64,000 nucleotides of DNA from Ancylobacter sp. WKF20. Its GTDB lineage: Bacteria > Pseudomonadota > Alphaproteobacteria > Rhizobiales > Xanthobacteraceae. Location of the stretch: the NCBI RefSeq assembly GCF_029760895.1, contig NZ_CP121679.1:2108001-2172000 (forward strand), in the 5' to 3' direction. Positions 8,817 to 17,538 of this stretch are shown in pieces. Position numbers and translations under genes: made by a program. The stretch's first letter is position 1, and the number at the start of each line of letters is the position of its first letter. The notes under the pieces are model-generated. The model worked only from the letters and a program-made list of their open reading frames with translations. It was not told the DNA's origin and did no database searches.

Positions 8817-9551
8817 ATGAAATCATCCCTGTCCGTCGTCCCGCGTTGGCTCATGGCCGAATTCAGCGTTTTCCTCGCGATCGCCGGCGCTGCCGCCGGG
8901 CTGCTCGCCTTCGCGCAGCTCGCCGATGGCGTGGTGGAGGGCGAGACCCACGCCTTTGACGAGGCGGTGCTGCGCGCCTTCCGCGCACCGGGCGACCCGG
9001 CCGATCCGCTGGGGCCGCTCTGGCTGGAAATCGTGATGCGCGACATCACCGCGCTCGGCAGCACGACGGTGCTTACCCTCATCACCGCCGCCGTGGTCGG
9101 GTTCCTCATCATGGACCGCAAGGGCGGCGCGGCGCTCTTCGTGGTGACGGCGGTCGCCGGCGGCGGGGCGCTGAGCTACCTGCTGAAGATCGGCTTCGAC
9201 CGACCGCGCCCGGACCTCGTCGCGCATCTGGTCGACGTGCACACGCTGAGCTTCCCGAGCGGGCACGCCATGGGCGCCGCCGTGACCTATCTGACGCTGG
9301 CCGCCCTCATTGTGCGCACCGAGCGCCGCCGCCGGCTCAAAGCCTATGTGCTGTTCGTCGCCGTCAGCCTGACGCTGCTCATAGGCCTGAGCCGCATCTA
9401 TCTCGGCGTCCACTGGCCGACCGACGTGCTGGCGGGATGGTGCGCTGGCAGTGCCTGGGCGTTGATCTGCTGGCTCGTCGCCTTGTGGTTGCAGCGGCGC
9501 GGGCAGATCGAGAAGGAGGACGGCACGACCCAGGCTGACGCGAAAAGCTGA
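8817..9551 (+). CDS. Membrane PAP2-family phosphatase
   Basis: A 244-residue protein with about six membrane helices. The three phosphatase motifs are intact: K124 with RPRP at 129-132, PSGH at 147-150, and S192-R193 with H199 and D203 (SRIYLGVHWPTD). These form the catalytic pocket for dephosphorylating lipid phosphates such as undecaprenyl diphosphate or phosphatidate at the periplasmic face. The internal ATG at 8817 gives a normal N-terminus; an in-frame upstream ATG at 8772 would add 15 polar residues. It lies next to a small unknown gene. Confidence 0.9.
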   Translation: MKSSLSVVPRWLMAEFSVFLAIAGAAAGLLAFAQLADGVVEGETHAFDEAVLRAFRAPGDPADPLGPLWLEIVMRDITALGSTTVLTLITAAVVGFLIMDRKGGAALFVVTAVAGGGALSYLLKIGFDRPRPDLVAHLVDVHTLSFPSGHAMGAAVTYLTLAALIVRTERRRRLKAYVLFVAVSLTLLIGLSRIYLGVHWPTDVLAGWCAGSAWALICWLVALWLQRRGQIEKEDGTTQADAKS

Positions 9552-9647
9552 CCGGCGCTCTCAACTCGCCATGGCTTTCGGCGCGGCGACGGCTATCCTT
9601 GGCGCGATGAGGCCGCCAGAGCCTCCGCCAGTGCCAAGGAGAAACAC

Positions 9648-9857
9648 ATGTCGATCAGCCCGCCGGAAGGCCAGCTTATCCCCGAGATCGGTGTGATTGA
9701 GACCACCGAATCGGACAACGTCCTGCATTGGGATGGCGACGAGCTTTATGTGGAGCAGGACGTCTATCACAACGGCCAGCTCGTGCACCGCAAGTACCGG
9801 CGCCGCGTGACCAAGCAGGTGGCGCAGGCCATCGCCCGGATGCTAGCCCAGCACTGA
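9648..9857 (+). CDS. Conserved-looking small protein of unknown function (69 aa)
   Basis: A 69-residue soluble protein preceded by AAGGAG at ideal spacing. It is acidic in the first half (ETTESDNVLHWDGDELYVEQ) and strongly basic in the second (HRKYRRRVTKQ), and ends in a short amphipathic helix. There is no signal peptide or membrane segment. I do not recognise the family. The codon pattern matches its neighbours, so it is likely a real gene. It is convergent with the MAPEG gene. Confidence 0.65.
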   Translation: MSISPPEGQLIPEIGVIETTESDNVLHWDGDELYVEQDVYHNGQLVHRKYRRRVTKQVAQAIARMLAQH

Positions 9858-9921
9858 CGACGATGACGGGCCGCGGCATTGACCGGCCGGCGCTGCCGGC
9901 CGGTCCGCGAGCGACAGAGAA

Positions 9922-10320
9922 CTAGAACGGCAGAAGAATCGCCAGCATCACCAGGGCAAGCCCGGCCATGGATGCCAGCCACACGGCCGAGCGTACATAG
10001 GGTATGCCGAGCGCGTAGAGCGGCACATAGATCACCCGCGTCGCCAGGAAGAGGCTCGCCCCCAGCGCGGTAAGCACGCCCTCGCGCCCCGCCACATGGG
10101 CAATCAGCACCGCCGCGATGAACAGCGGCAAGGTCTCGAACAGATTCGCCTGCGCTCGCCGCAACCGGCCGGTGACCACGCCGACCGGGGGGCCGGGCTC
10201 ATCGCGGGCACTGGCATTATAGGCGACGCCTGTCTCACGATTGCGAAACATCGCCGGTAGCATGATCTGAATCACAGCCAGGACGAGTGACCAGGCGAGA
10301 ATCGTCAGTTCCAACGTCAT
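9922..10320 (-). CDS. MAPEG-family integral membrane protein
   Basis: A ~132-residue protein with four predicted helices. The MAPEG pattern is visible: a polar loop with RRAQANLFETLPLF, in which the Asn and Glu are the usual glutathione-binding region, and a C-terminal hydrophobic pair of helices. Bacterial members are of unknown biochemical role; eukaryotic ones are glutathione transferases or peroxidases. A GTG six bases upstream (10326) is an alternative start. The gene is divergent from the Nudix gene across an 87-93 base gap that carries a striking direct repeat. Confidence 0.85.
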   Translation of the reverse strand: MTLELTILAWSLVLAVIQIMLPAMFRNRETGVAYNASARDEPGPPVGVVTGRLRRAQANLFETLPLFIAAVLIAHVAGREGVLTALGASLFLATRVIYVPLYALGIPYVRSAVWLASMAGLALVMLAILLPF

Positions 10321-10339
10321 GTGCACCGCTACCCTCGTG

Positions 10340-10391
10340 AAATGTCGTTATACGCGCCGCCAAATTGACGAAAAATGTCGTAATCCGCGCC
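10340..10391. repeat. Pair of 19-base direct repeats in a divergent promoter region
   Basis: Two copies, AAATGTCGTTATACGCGCC at 10340-10358 and AAATGTCGTAATCCGCGCC at 10373-10391, differ at two positions. Their starts are 33 bases apart, about three helical turns. They lie between the MAPEG gene (minus) and the Nudix gene (plus); the second copy ends 22 bases before the Nudix start. An 8-base palindrome GTGTACAC (10392-10399) follows at once. This looks like a tandem operator; the binding protein is unknown. Confidence 0.65.
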
Positions 10392-10413
10392 GTGTACACT
10401 AGATTGGTCTACC

Positions 10414-10944
10414 ATGGCGAAAAGCAAGCAACATAACCGCCAGGCGAAGGATGGCCGTGTACTCCAGCAGGTTGCGGCCTTGCCCTACCGGCTGTCTTCC
10501 GACGGGCGCCTGCAGATCCTCGTTCTTACCTCGCGTGAAACGCGTCGGGCGGTCATCCCCAAGGGATGGCCGATGAAGAATCACAAGGATTGGAAGTCGG
10601 CCCAGATCGAGGCGTGGCAGGAGGCCGGCATTGTCGGCGATGTCAGCCGCAAGAAGCTCGGCCAGTACCGCTACTGGAAACGGCTGGAGAGCCATTTCGC
10701 GCTGGTCAAGGTGTCGGTCTTTCCGCTGGCCGTGCGCCGGCAGCTCGACGACTTCCCCGAGCGCGGCGACCGGCTGCATGTGTGGATGAGCCCGGAGGAT
10801 GCGGCGCTGCTGATCGACGAGACCGATCTCGGCACCCTCATCACCGCCTTTGCGGCCTCGGCCGAATGGCGCAAATCCGCCCGCACGCATTTTCCCGAGG
10901 TAGCCGCGGCGCCGAGCCTCGCGCCCGCACTCGCCACGGCCTGA
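10414..10944 (+). CDS. Nudix-superfamily protein with a divergent Nudix box
   Basis: A 176-residue protein of the DIPP-like Nudix type, expected to hydrolyse a nucleoside-diphosphate-linked or diphosphoinositol-like substrate. The box runs from Gly51 (PKGWPM) to Gly72 (QEAGIVG). Compared with the G-x5-E-x7-REUxEExGU consensus, the first Glu is His57, the Arg is Ile65 and one metal-ligand Glu is Gln69. Glu66 and Glu70 remain. The N-terminus is basic (MAKSKQHNRQAK). No strong ribosome site is seen before the ATG. It is likely controlled by the direct repeats just upstream. Confidence 0.82.
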   Translation: MAKSKQHNRQAKDGRVLQQVAALPYRLSSDGRLQILVLTSRETRRAVIPKGWPMKNHKDWKSAQIEAWQEAGIVGDVSRKKLGQYRYWKRLESHFALVKVSVFPLAVRRQLDDFPERGDRLHVWMSPEDAALLIDETDLGTLITAFAASAEWRKSARTHFPEVAAAPSLAPALATA

Positions 10945-11007
10945 CGAACCGCGCCGAGGCAGCCTTGGGTCGGGGAGCGACCGGGAGGCGACGCCAGAGA
11001 GGCCCGC

Positions 11008-12255
11008 TCAGGATTTGGCCGGGGCGCCGCTCGAATGGAACAGCCGCCCGCGCTCGGCAAACAGCACCCAGCCCAGCGCCCCGATCCCGAGTGCCGCGAA
11101 GCCCAGCGTTAGCGGCAGTGTCGTGCCGTCGAAAAGCTGGCCGAGCCCGAAGCCGAGCAGCGCACCGCCGACCGTGCTCACAAAGCCCAGCGCCGAGGAG
11201 GCGGTGCCCGCCACATGGCCCACCGGCTCCATCGCCATGGCGTTGAAGTTCGACACCATGAGGCCGAAGAAGAACATCATCAGCGCCTGCAGCACCGAGA
11301 AGGTCCAGATCGTCTCGACGCCCGCCAACACCACGGCGGCATGGATCAGCGTCACCGTGAGATAGCCAAGCAGCGCCGCGTGGGAGACCCGGCGCATGCC
11401 GAGCTTGCCGACGACCTTGGAGTTCAGCAGCGAGGACAGCGCCATGAACACGGCGATGAGGGCGAAGATCAGCGTGAACAGCTCGCGCGCGCCAAACGCA
11501 TCGGCGAACACCTGCTGGGCCGAGTTGATGAAGCCGAACAGGCCGCCCATCACCATGGTCATGGCCAGCATGTAGCCGACGGTGACGCGGCTGCGGAACA
11601 CCAGCCCGAAGGCGAAGGTGATACCGCGCACGGAGATCGGCGTGCGGTTCTCCTCCTTCAGCGTCTCCGGCAGGCGGATCATCGTCCAGACGAACAGCAC
11701 CGCGCCGAACAGGAACAGCATGAAGAAGATCGCCTTCCACGGCGCCACCAGCATGATCAGCTGGCCGATGGAGGGGGCGACGATGGGCACGGCGAGGAAC
11801 ACGATGAAGGCAAGCGACATCACCCGCGCCATCTGCCGGCCGGAATAACAATCCCGCACGATGGTGATGGCCAGGATGCGCGTTGCCGCCGAGCCGACGC
11901 CCTGGATGGCGCGCGCGGCAATCATGACGCCCAGCGACGGCGCGAAGTAGCAGCCGACGGAAGCGATGGTGTAGATGCCAAGCCCGACCAGCAGCACCGG
12001 CTTGCGGCCGAAGCGGTCGGCCAGCGTGCCATAGACGATCTGCGCCAGGCCGAAGCCGAGCAGATAGGCGGTGATGACGATCTGCGTGTGGTTGGCCGTG
12101 TCGATGTTCAGCGCCCGGCCGATTTCCGGCAGCGCGGGCAGCATCGAATCAATGGCGATGGCATTGGTCGCCATCAGCGCCGCGATGTAGCCGACGAACT
12201 GGCGAAACCCCATGCCGGGATGCGGGGGGGCCGTGGGGGCGTCGGTTTTATTCAT
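11008..12255 (-). CDS. Bcr/CflA-family MFS drug efflux transporter
   Basis: A 415-residue, twelve-helix proton-coupled exporter of the inner membrane. The first helix carries the family pattern AIDSMLPALPEIGRAL. The loop between helices 2 and 3 has the MFS signature GTLADRFGRKPVLL, and motif C-like residues occur in AIQGVGSAA. The Bcr/CflA subfamily exports bicyclomycin, sulfonamides or other small amphiphiles, but the substrate here cannot be predicted. The gene is monocistronic. Upstream (12256-12503) are two copies of GATTTCGCA that may be regulatory. Confidence 0.9.
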   Translation of the reverse strand: MNKTDAPTAPPHPGMGFRQFVGYIAALMATNAIAIDSMLPALPEIGRALNIDTANHTQIVITAYLLGFGLAQIVYGTLADRFGRKPVLLVGLGIYTIASVGCYFAPSLGVMIAARAIQGVGSAATRILAITIVRDCYSGRQMARVMSLAFIVFLAVPIVAPSIGQLIMLVAPWKAIFFMLFLFGAVLFVWTMIRLPETLKEENRTPISVRGITFAFGLVFRSRVTVGYMLAMTMVMGGLFGFINSAQQVFADAFGARELFTLIFALIAVFMALSSLLNSKVVGKLGMRRVSHAALLGYLTVTLIHAAVVLAGVETIWTFSVLQALMMFFFGLMVSNFNAMAMEPVGHVAGTASSALGFVSTVGGALLGFGLGQLFDGTTLPLTLGFAALGIGALGWVLFAERGRLFHSSGAPAKS

Positions 12256-12503
12256 GGCGGGTCCGTCATCTGCAGGGCCGCGGCGCGCAGGCCGGGCGGA
12301 AGGCCCGCCTTATCGCGCAGATTTCGCACGGCCCCAATGCACCGAAAGACACAGATTTGCGATTTCGCATTTACGAACATTGCTGGCGTGCTGGCTCGGC
12401 CTCAAAGATGAGGCCTATCATCAAAAACCGCGCTTCCACCCCTCGCCCGCGCGGGTGGCGTCGCCGGCCAAGCCGGGCGCCGCGGCGCATTGGGGAGCGC
12501 ATC

Positions 12504-13001
12504 ATGAACATCTTCGACCCGACCAACTGGACGGGCTTTCACACCTGGCTGAGCCTCATTGCCATCGCCACCGGCGTGGTCGTGCTTCTCGACCTGATCG
12601 CCGGACGCGAGCGCGGCGCCTGGACGGCGGTGTTCCTCGCGACCGCCGTGCTGACCAGCGCCACCGGCTTCGGCTTTCCGTTCACCGGACTTCTGCCCTC
12701 GCACATCGTCGGCATCGTCGCCCTCGTCGTGCTCGCAGGGACCATTCCGGCCCGCTACCTCTTCGGCCGCGCGGGCGCGTGGGGCTGGGTCTACGCCATC
12801 GGCGTCACCATCAGCCTGTGGCTGCTGGTCTTCGTCGCCGTCGCGCAGGCTTTCGCCAAGGTGCCGGCTCTGAAGGCGTTGGCGCCGACGCAGGCCGAGC
12901 CGCCCTTCGCCATCGCCCAGCTGGCGGTGCTGGCGCTGTTCGTGGTCGCTGGCGCCCTCGCGGTGCGCGGCAGGCGCCCGGCGATCCACCGCCACGCCTG
13001 A
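12504..13001 (+). CDS. Four-helix membrane protein of unknown function
   Basis: A 165-residue protein starting MNIFDPTNWTGFHTWLSL, with a good GGGGAG site 8 bases upstream. It has four hydrophobic segments (about residues 16-35, 45-65, 70-90, 100-122) and a final hydrophobic stretch before a basic tail ending RGRRPAIHRHA. Similar unnamed proteins are frequent in Hyphomicrobiales. There is no enzyme motif. It converges on the TRAP genes, with a hairpin between the two stops. Confidence 0.7.
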   Translation: MNIFDPTNWTGFHTWLSLIAIATGVVVLLDLIAGRERGAWTAVFLATAVLTSATGFGFPFTGLLPSHIVGIVALVVLAGTIPARYLFGRAGAWGWVYAIGVTISLWLLVFVAVAQAFAKVPALKALAPTQAEPPFAIAQLAVLALFVVAGALAVRGRRPAIHRHA

Positions 13002-13040
13002 CCCGCATAGGGGACTGACCCGCACCGGCGGCCGGCCCGC

Positions 13041-13075
13041 AAACGAACATCCCGGACGCACCTGTCGTCCGGGAT
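13041..13075 (-). terminator. Hairpin terminator after the TRAP permease genes
   Basis: ATCCCGGACG (13049-13058) pairs perfectly with CGTCCGGGAT (13066-13075) around a 7-base loop. On the minus strand the stem follows the DctM-like stop by 10 bases and is followed by GTTCGTTT, a weak U tract. On the plus strand it has no T run, so it most likely ends the TRAP operon. Confidence 0.65.
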
Positions 13076-13085
13076 GAGCGAGGGA

Positions 13086-14498
13086 TCAGAACTGCGGCGG
13101 GCCCATATTGAGCGGCGGCGGTTCCATCTGCGGGATGTCGAGCTGGATGGTCGAGGGATCGACCGTCGATCCGGCGCTGATCCAGTAGGTCACCGCCTCC
13201 GGCCACATGATGACCACCACCACCAGAATGAGCTGCATGAACAGCCACGGAATAGCGCCCCAATAGATCTGCGAAGTGCGGATCGACGGCGGGGCGATGC
13301 CGCGCAGATAGAACAGCGCGAAGCCGAAGGGCGGGTGCATGAACGCCGTCTGCATGTTCACGCAGAGCAGCACGCCGAGCCAGATCAGATTGATGTCCAG
13401 CTTGATCGCCACCGGCACCAGCAGCGGCACGATGATGAAGGCGATCTCGAAGAAGTCGAGGAAGAAGGCGATGAAGAAGATGAAGACGTTGACGAACACC
13501 AGGAAGCCGATGCGCCCGCCCGGCAGCTGGGAGAGCAGGTGCTCGATCCACAGCGCGCCGTCCATGCCCTGGAAGACAAGGCTGAACACGGTCGCGCCGA
13601 TGAGGATGAACACCACCATCGAGGTGATGCGCATGGTCGAGGCCATGGCCTGACGGATCAGCGGCCAGGTCAGGCGCCCGTGCATCGCCGCCAGCACGAT
13701 GGCGCCGACCGCGCCCATGGCGCCCGCTTCCGTCGGCGTGGCGAGGCCCATGGCCAGGGTGCCGAGCACCAGCATGATCAGCACGATGGAGGGCACCATG
13801 CCCCACAGCACCTGCTTGATCAGCGGCCAGCCGCCCTCCCCGCGCGCTTCCGGCGGCAGCGGCGGCATGGTCTGCGGCTTGATGAGCGAGAGCACGAAGA
13901 CATAGGCGAGGAAGATCGCCACCTGCAGCAGCGAGGGGCCGATGGCGCCGAGATACATGTCGCCGACCGGCTTGCCGAGCTGCTCGGCGAGGATGATCAG
14001 CACCAGCGACGGCGGAATGAGCTGGGTGATGGTGCCCGAGGCCGCGATCACGCCGGTGGCCAGCTTCTGGTCGTAGCCATAGCGCATCATCACCGGCAGC
14101 GAGATCACGCCCATGGCGATGACCGAGGCCGCCACCGTGCCGGTGATCGCGCCCAGAATGGCGCCGACGATGATGACCGCATAGGCGAGGCCGCCCGGCA
14201 CCTTGCCGAACAGCTTGCCGGTGCCTTCCAGGAGATCCTCGGCGAGGCCGCAGCGCTCAAGAATGGCGCCCATGAAGGTGAAGAACGGGATCGCCAGCAG
14301 CAGGTCGTTGGAGATGATGCCGTAGAAGCGCAGCGGCAACGCCTGCAGGAAGGCCGGGTGGAAATGGTCGGTCAGGACACCGAGCGTGCCGAAGAACAGG
14401 CCGACGGCGACGAGGGAAAAGGCCACCGGAAAGCCGGCCAGCATGAAGCAGATCATGCCGGCGAACATCAGCGGGGGCATCACGCCATGAGAGAACAT
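13086..14498 (-). CDS. TRAP transporter large permease (DctM type)
   Basis: A 470-residue membrane subunit with about 12 helices, the sodium-driven translocation part of a tripartite ATP-independent transporter. Characteristic stretches are PLMFAGMICFMLAGFPVAFSL at the start, AIPFFTFMGAILERCGLAEDLLE and GTITQLIPPSLVLIILAEQ. It is longer than the common ~430 residues, because of a longer central loop and a Pro-rich C-terminus (QMEPPPLNMGPPQF) of the sort seen in the mannitol/chloroaromatic-type subfamily. The partner small permease gene lies 69 bases upstream. No periplasmic binding protein gene is nearby. Confidence 0.93.
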   Translation of the reverse strand: MFSHGVMPPLMFAGMICFMLAGFPVAFSLVAVGLFFGTLGVLTDHFHPAFLQALPLRFYGIISNDLLLAIPFFTFMGAILERCGLAEDLLEGTGKLFGKVPGGLAYAVIIVGAILGAITGTVAASVIAMGVISLPVMMRYGYDQKLATGVIAASGTITQLIPPSLVLIILAEQLGKPVGDMYLGAIGPSLLQVAIFLAYVFVLSLIKPQTMPPLPPEARGEGGWPLIKQVLWGMVPSIVLIMLVLGTLAMGLATPTEAGAMGAVGAIVLAAMHGRLTWPLIRQAMASTMRITSMVVFILIGATVFSLVFQGMDGALWIEHLLSQLPGGRIGFLVFVNVFIFFIAFFLDFFEIAFIIVPLLVPVAIKLDINLIWLGVLLCVNMQTAFMHPPFGFALFYLRGIAPPSIRTSQIYWGAIPWLFMQLILVVVVIMWPEAVTYWISAGSTVDPSTIQLDIPQMEPPPLNMGPPQF

Positions 14499-14567
14499 GA
14501 GAGGGCTCGTCGGTCGTGGTGTCGGGAAGAGACAGGGCGATGGCGGCAGCCGCGGGGAAGTCAGCGT

Positions 14568-15107
14568 CTATTGCAGCGGCTTCTCATAGGTCGTCTCGAC
14601 CTCGATCACGCCGGCAAGGCCGCCGATGCGCTTGATGAGCTCCGAAATCGCCTGGAGCGTCAGCAGCGCGAAGCCGAGCGGCAGCAGCAGCTTGGCCGGC
14701 CACAGGATCAGACCGCCGGCATTCTGCGACATCTCGTCGGAGAGAAAGGACTGCCAGAAGAAGGGGAAGCTGAGCAGGGTGAGATAGATGCTGGCCGGGA
14801 TGAGGATCACGATGAAGCCCACCGTGTCGATCCACAGGCGGGCGCGCGGCGAGACCGACATGTACAGCAGGTCGACGCGCACATGCTCGTTCTTCTGCAG
14901 CGTGTAGGGCGCGCCGAGCAGCACCAGCGCGCCGAACAGATACCACTGGATCTCCAGCAGGCCGTTGGTGCTGTAGCTGAGAAGATAACGCACCGTCGCA
15001 TTGCCGGCGCTGATCAGGCAGGAGGTGAGCACGCACCAGTCGGCGATACGGCCGAACTTCTCATTCAGCCAGTCAATAATCCGGCTGAAGGCAAGTAGAG
15101 CCCCCAT
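14568..15107 (-). CDS. TRAP transporter small permease (DctQ type)
   Basis: A 179-residue four-helix membrane subunit that pairs with the DctM-type protein. The motif YLLSYSTNGLLEIQWYLFG and the basic loop QKNEHVRVDLLY (short-chain DctQ signature) are clear. The start at 15107 (MGALLAFSRIID) is chosen because GGAGGGGGACG precedes it; an in-frame ATG at 15212 would add 35 non-conserved residues. It is the first gene of a two-gene operon. The substrate is unknown. Confidence 0.92.
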   Translation of the reverse strand: MGALLAFSRIIDWLNEKFGRIADWCVLTSCLISAGNATVRYLLSYSTNGLLEIQWYLFGALVLLGAPYTLQKNEHVRVDLLYMSVSPRARLWIDTVGFIVILIPASIYLTLLSFPFFWQSFLSDEMSQNAGGLILWPAKLLLPLGFALLTLQAISELIKRIGGLAGVIEVETTYEKPLQ

Positions 15108-15335
15108 GCGACGTCCCCCTCCAATTCGCGCCGACTTTTGTCGTTGCGCAGGCTGAGGCGTGCAATCGCCTCCTGAGCCACTTTCGGCAAGATAGACCAT
15201 GGTCTCACGCAATTAAAACCCGCGCGACCGCATTCAGCGGCCGGCGGGCTTGATGACGTAAGGTCATGCCGGATCACGAGAACCGGTCAGCGGCCACAAA
15301 GCGGCACGGTCACTGGCTTCCCCCAGAGCGTACCG

Positions 15336-15704
15336 TCAGGCGATCCGCGCGGCCGGAACCGAGGGACGGCGCGGATGCTCGGGCCGAACCAGCGGGGGCA
15401 GCTTCCAGCCCATCAGCTCGCAGGTGATGAGGTGGTCCTGCGGATCGCGGATCTCCACCGGTCGCTGATTCCCAGCGCGGCGCATTTCCATCGCCCGGTC
15501 AGCGGCCTCGCGCACCGTGGCGTAGCGGGCCCGCTTCATCGGACCCATGACGCCAGAGGTCGACGCGTCCGCGTAATAGAGGATGTAATAGGGGCATGTG
15601 TCCTGCGGGGACGAGGCCCCTGCCGGAGCTGACGCCGGCTGGGCCGCGCCCGCCGTTTCCTGACGCCAGTCGCGCGCTGCGATCGGTAGGCCTGCCTCGG
15701 ACAT
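15336..15704 (-). CDS. Hypothetical protein (122 aa)
   Basis: A soluble protein with an Ala/Pro-rich N-terminal third and a compact C-terminal part (YYILYYADASTSGVMGPMK, then RARYATVREAADRAMEM), followed by a stretch DHLITCELMGWKLPPL. I do not recognise a family. The ATG at 15704 (MSEAGLPIAARDW) is preferred over an in-frame one at 15776, which lies in AT-rich intergenic DNA. The gene is divergent from the chemoreceptor gene across an unusually AT-rich gap. Confidence 0.55.
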   Translation of the reverse strand: MSEAGLPIAARDWRQETAGAAQPASAPAGASSPQDTCPYYILYYADASTSGVMGPMKRARYATVREAADRAMEMRRAGNQRPVEIRDPQDHLITCELMGWKLPPLVRPEHPRRPSVPAARIA

Positions 15705-15779
15705 GACGAGGTCTCTCCTGATTGTACGAAGGCCGTTAGCTGGGGGCAGAAAACGGCCCCAACGCACGACGGTCAATCA

Positions 15780-15910
15780 GTTTATTTTTACGAAACCTTG
15801 GAACAAAAGCGTTCATCGGAATTATACGTGAAATTACAGGTAAAAAGCCTTACATTATTACCTTTAAAAGCAAAAATGTAGGTAGTTACGCTTAGTAAGA
15901 GAGGTTAGAT
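15780..15910. promoter_or_regulatory. AT-rich intergenic island
   Basis: About 130 bases that are strikingly AT-rich amid ~68% GC DNA, with runs such as TTTATTTTTAC and CTTTAAAAGCAAAAATG. It contains an inverted repeat AGGTAA (15838-15843)/TTACCT (15858-15863) and a CCTTACATT/AATGTAGG pairing. It lies between the hypothetical gene (minus) and the chemoreceptor gene (plus), so it probably holds both promoters and may attract an AT-binding nucleoid protein. Confidence 0.5.
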
Positions 15911-15999
15911 CACCGCTTGGAGATGGCCGGCCAGCCACGAGCAAGCTTCGCTGGCTACCCCTCTCCGCATCCCCACGCTGCAGGCCCCGCGGAGACCCT

Positions 16000-17466
16000 A
16001 TGAGCCCTGCCTCTCTTCACACCCTTCAGCGCCCGCGTTGGCGCGGCGTCGATACGACCCTGATCGATGGCCTGCCCGCCGCGGTCCTCATGTGCGACAC
16101 GCAGGGCACCATCCGCTACGCCAACCCGCAGGCGCGCGAGGCGCTGGGCGCGATCCGCAGCGCCCTGCCCATGGCGATCGAGGCGCTCATTGGCTCCAGC
16201 CTCGCTGCGTTCAATCTCGATCTCGGGACCGACGGGCACCGCCTGGCGCGGCCGAAGAACCTGCCGATCGACGAGATCGTCACGGTGGGCGACCAGCAGC
16301 TGCGTTTGCGCATCGGCGCGGTGCCGGCCAAGGGACTTCACGAGCAGCTCCAGATCGTGCTCAGCGTCGAGACCGAGACCTTGGCGGCCGAGCACCGTTA
16401 TCGCCGGTTGCAGCAGATGGTCGAGCAGATGCCGATCAACGTCATGACCTGCACGCCGGACTTCACCATCGACTACGCCAACAAGACCAGCCTCGACACG
16501 CTCGCCCGCATCGAGCAGTTCCTGCCGATCAAGGCGTCGGAGCTCGTCGGCTCCTCCATCGACGTCTTCCACAAGAAGCCCGAGATGCAGCGGCGCATGC
16601 TGGCCGATCCGTCGAACCTGCCGCATCGCGCGCGCATCAAGGTCGGGCCGGAGACGCTGGACCTCAACGTCTCCGCCCTGACGACCCCCGAGGGTGTCTA
16701 TGAAGGCCCGATGCTGACCTGGGCGGTCGTCACCGACGCCGTCAATGTCGCCACCAATGTGACGGCGGCCGTGAACGAGCTTGGCGAGTCCTCGCAGGCC
16801 ATGGGCGCGGCGAGCGACCAGCTGACATCGCTGACCGCGCAGAGCGAGGACATGTCCTCCACCGTCGCCGCGGCAGCGGTCGAGATGTCCGTCTCCTTCG
16901 CCGAGGTCAGCAAGCAGATCCATGGCGCCACCCAGATGGCCGGTCAGGCCGCCGCGCGCGCCGACGCCGCCAACGGGCTGGTCAGCGGCCTCGTCGAGAG
17001 CGTCGAACGCATCGGCAATGTCTCCTCGATGATCGAGCGCATCGCCTCGCAGACCAACCTTCTCGCGCTCAACGCCGCCATCGAGGCGGCGCGTGTCGGC
17101 GAGGCCGGCAAGGGCTTTGCCGTCGTCGCCTCCGAGGTGAAGGAACTGGCGATGCAGACCGCCAATGCCACCAAGGAGATCAGCACGCAGGTCGAGAGCG
17201 TGCAGCGCGCGAGCAGCACGGCGGCGCTCGCCGTGGGCGAGATCACGCAGAATGTCAGCACCATGCGCGACGTGTTCGCCAGCATCTCCGCTGCGGTGGA
17301 AGAGCAGAGCGCGACCAACGGCTCGGTCAGCCAGAGCATGAACAGCGTGAGCGGCGTGGTCAGCCAGATCCGTGGTGCCGCTGGCGATGTGCGCCGCGTC
17401 TCCACCTCGCTAACCAATGTCGGCGACCGCCTGCGCGAGGAGGTACGCGTCCTGCTGGCGCGCTGA
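16000..17466 (+). CDS. Cytoplasmic PAS-PAS methyl-accepting chemotaxis protein
   Basis: A 488-residue receptor with no membrane segment. Two PAS-like domains (about residues 20-130 and 140-240, the first with [20 protein letters not shown]) precede an MCP signalling domain. The hairpin tip that binds CheA/CheW is at about 345-375 ([20 protein letters not shown], then [12 protein letters not shown]). It should sense an internal redox, energy or ligand state and feed flagellar chemotaxis or a Che-like system. GGAGA precedes the ATG. A strong terminator follows. No che genes are in the window. Confidence 0.9.
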   Translation: MSPASLHTLQRPRWRGVDTTLIDGLPAAVLMCDTQGTIRYANPQAREALGAIRSALPMAIEALIGSSLAAFNLDLGTDGHRLARPKNLPIDEIVTVGDQQLRLRIGAVPAKGLHEQLQIVLSVETETLAAEHRYRRLQQMVEQMPINVMTCTPDFTIDYANKTSLDTLARIEQFLPIKASELVGSSIDVFHKKPEMQRRMLADPSNLPHRARIKVGPETLDLNVSALTTPEGVYEGPMLTWAVVTDAVNVATNVTAAVNELGESSQAMGAASDQLTSLTAQSEDMSSTVAAAAVEMSVSFAEVSKQIHGATQMAGQAAARADAANGLVSGLVESVERIGNVSSMIERIASQTNLLALNAAIEAARVGEAGKGFAVVASEVKELAMQTANATKEISTQVESVQRASSTAALAVGEITQNVSTMRDVFASISAAVEEQSATNGSVSQSMNSVSGVVSQIRGAAGDVRRVSTSLTNVGDRLREEVRVLLAR

Positions 17467-17489
17467 CCTTACCCTAGGCCCCGACACGA

Positions 17490-17520
17490 CAGGCACCCCG
17501 CGGGGTGCCTGTTTTCGTTT
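17490..17520 (+). terminator. Rho-independent terminator of the chemoreceptor gene
   Basis: CAGGCACCCCG pairs with CGGGGTGCCTG (17490-17511) as a perfect palindrome, followed by TTTTCGTTT. It lies 24 bases after the MCP stop codon. Confidence 0.9.
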
Positions 17521-17538
17521 GCGGCGGCCTGGTAGCGG

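Noticed and set aside
13074..15098. Long plus-strand open frame opposite the TRAP genes
   Set aside because: Charged low-complexity translation; the opposite strand encodes standard TRAP permeases.
15800..15835. GGAAC element as an EcfG-type stress promoter
   Set aside because: GGAAC is present, but no CGTT follows at the required 16-17 bases.
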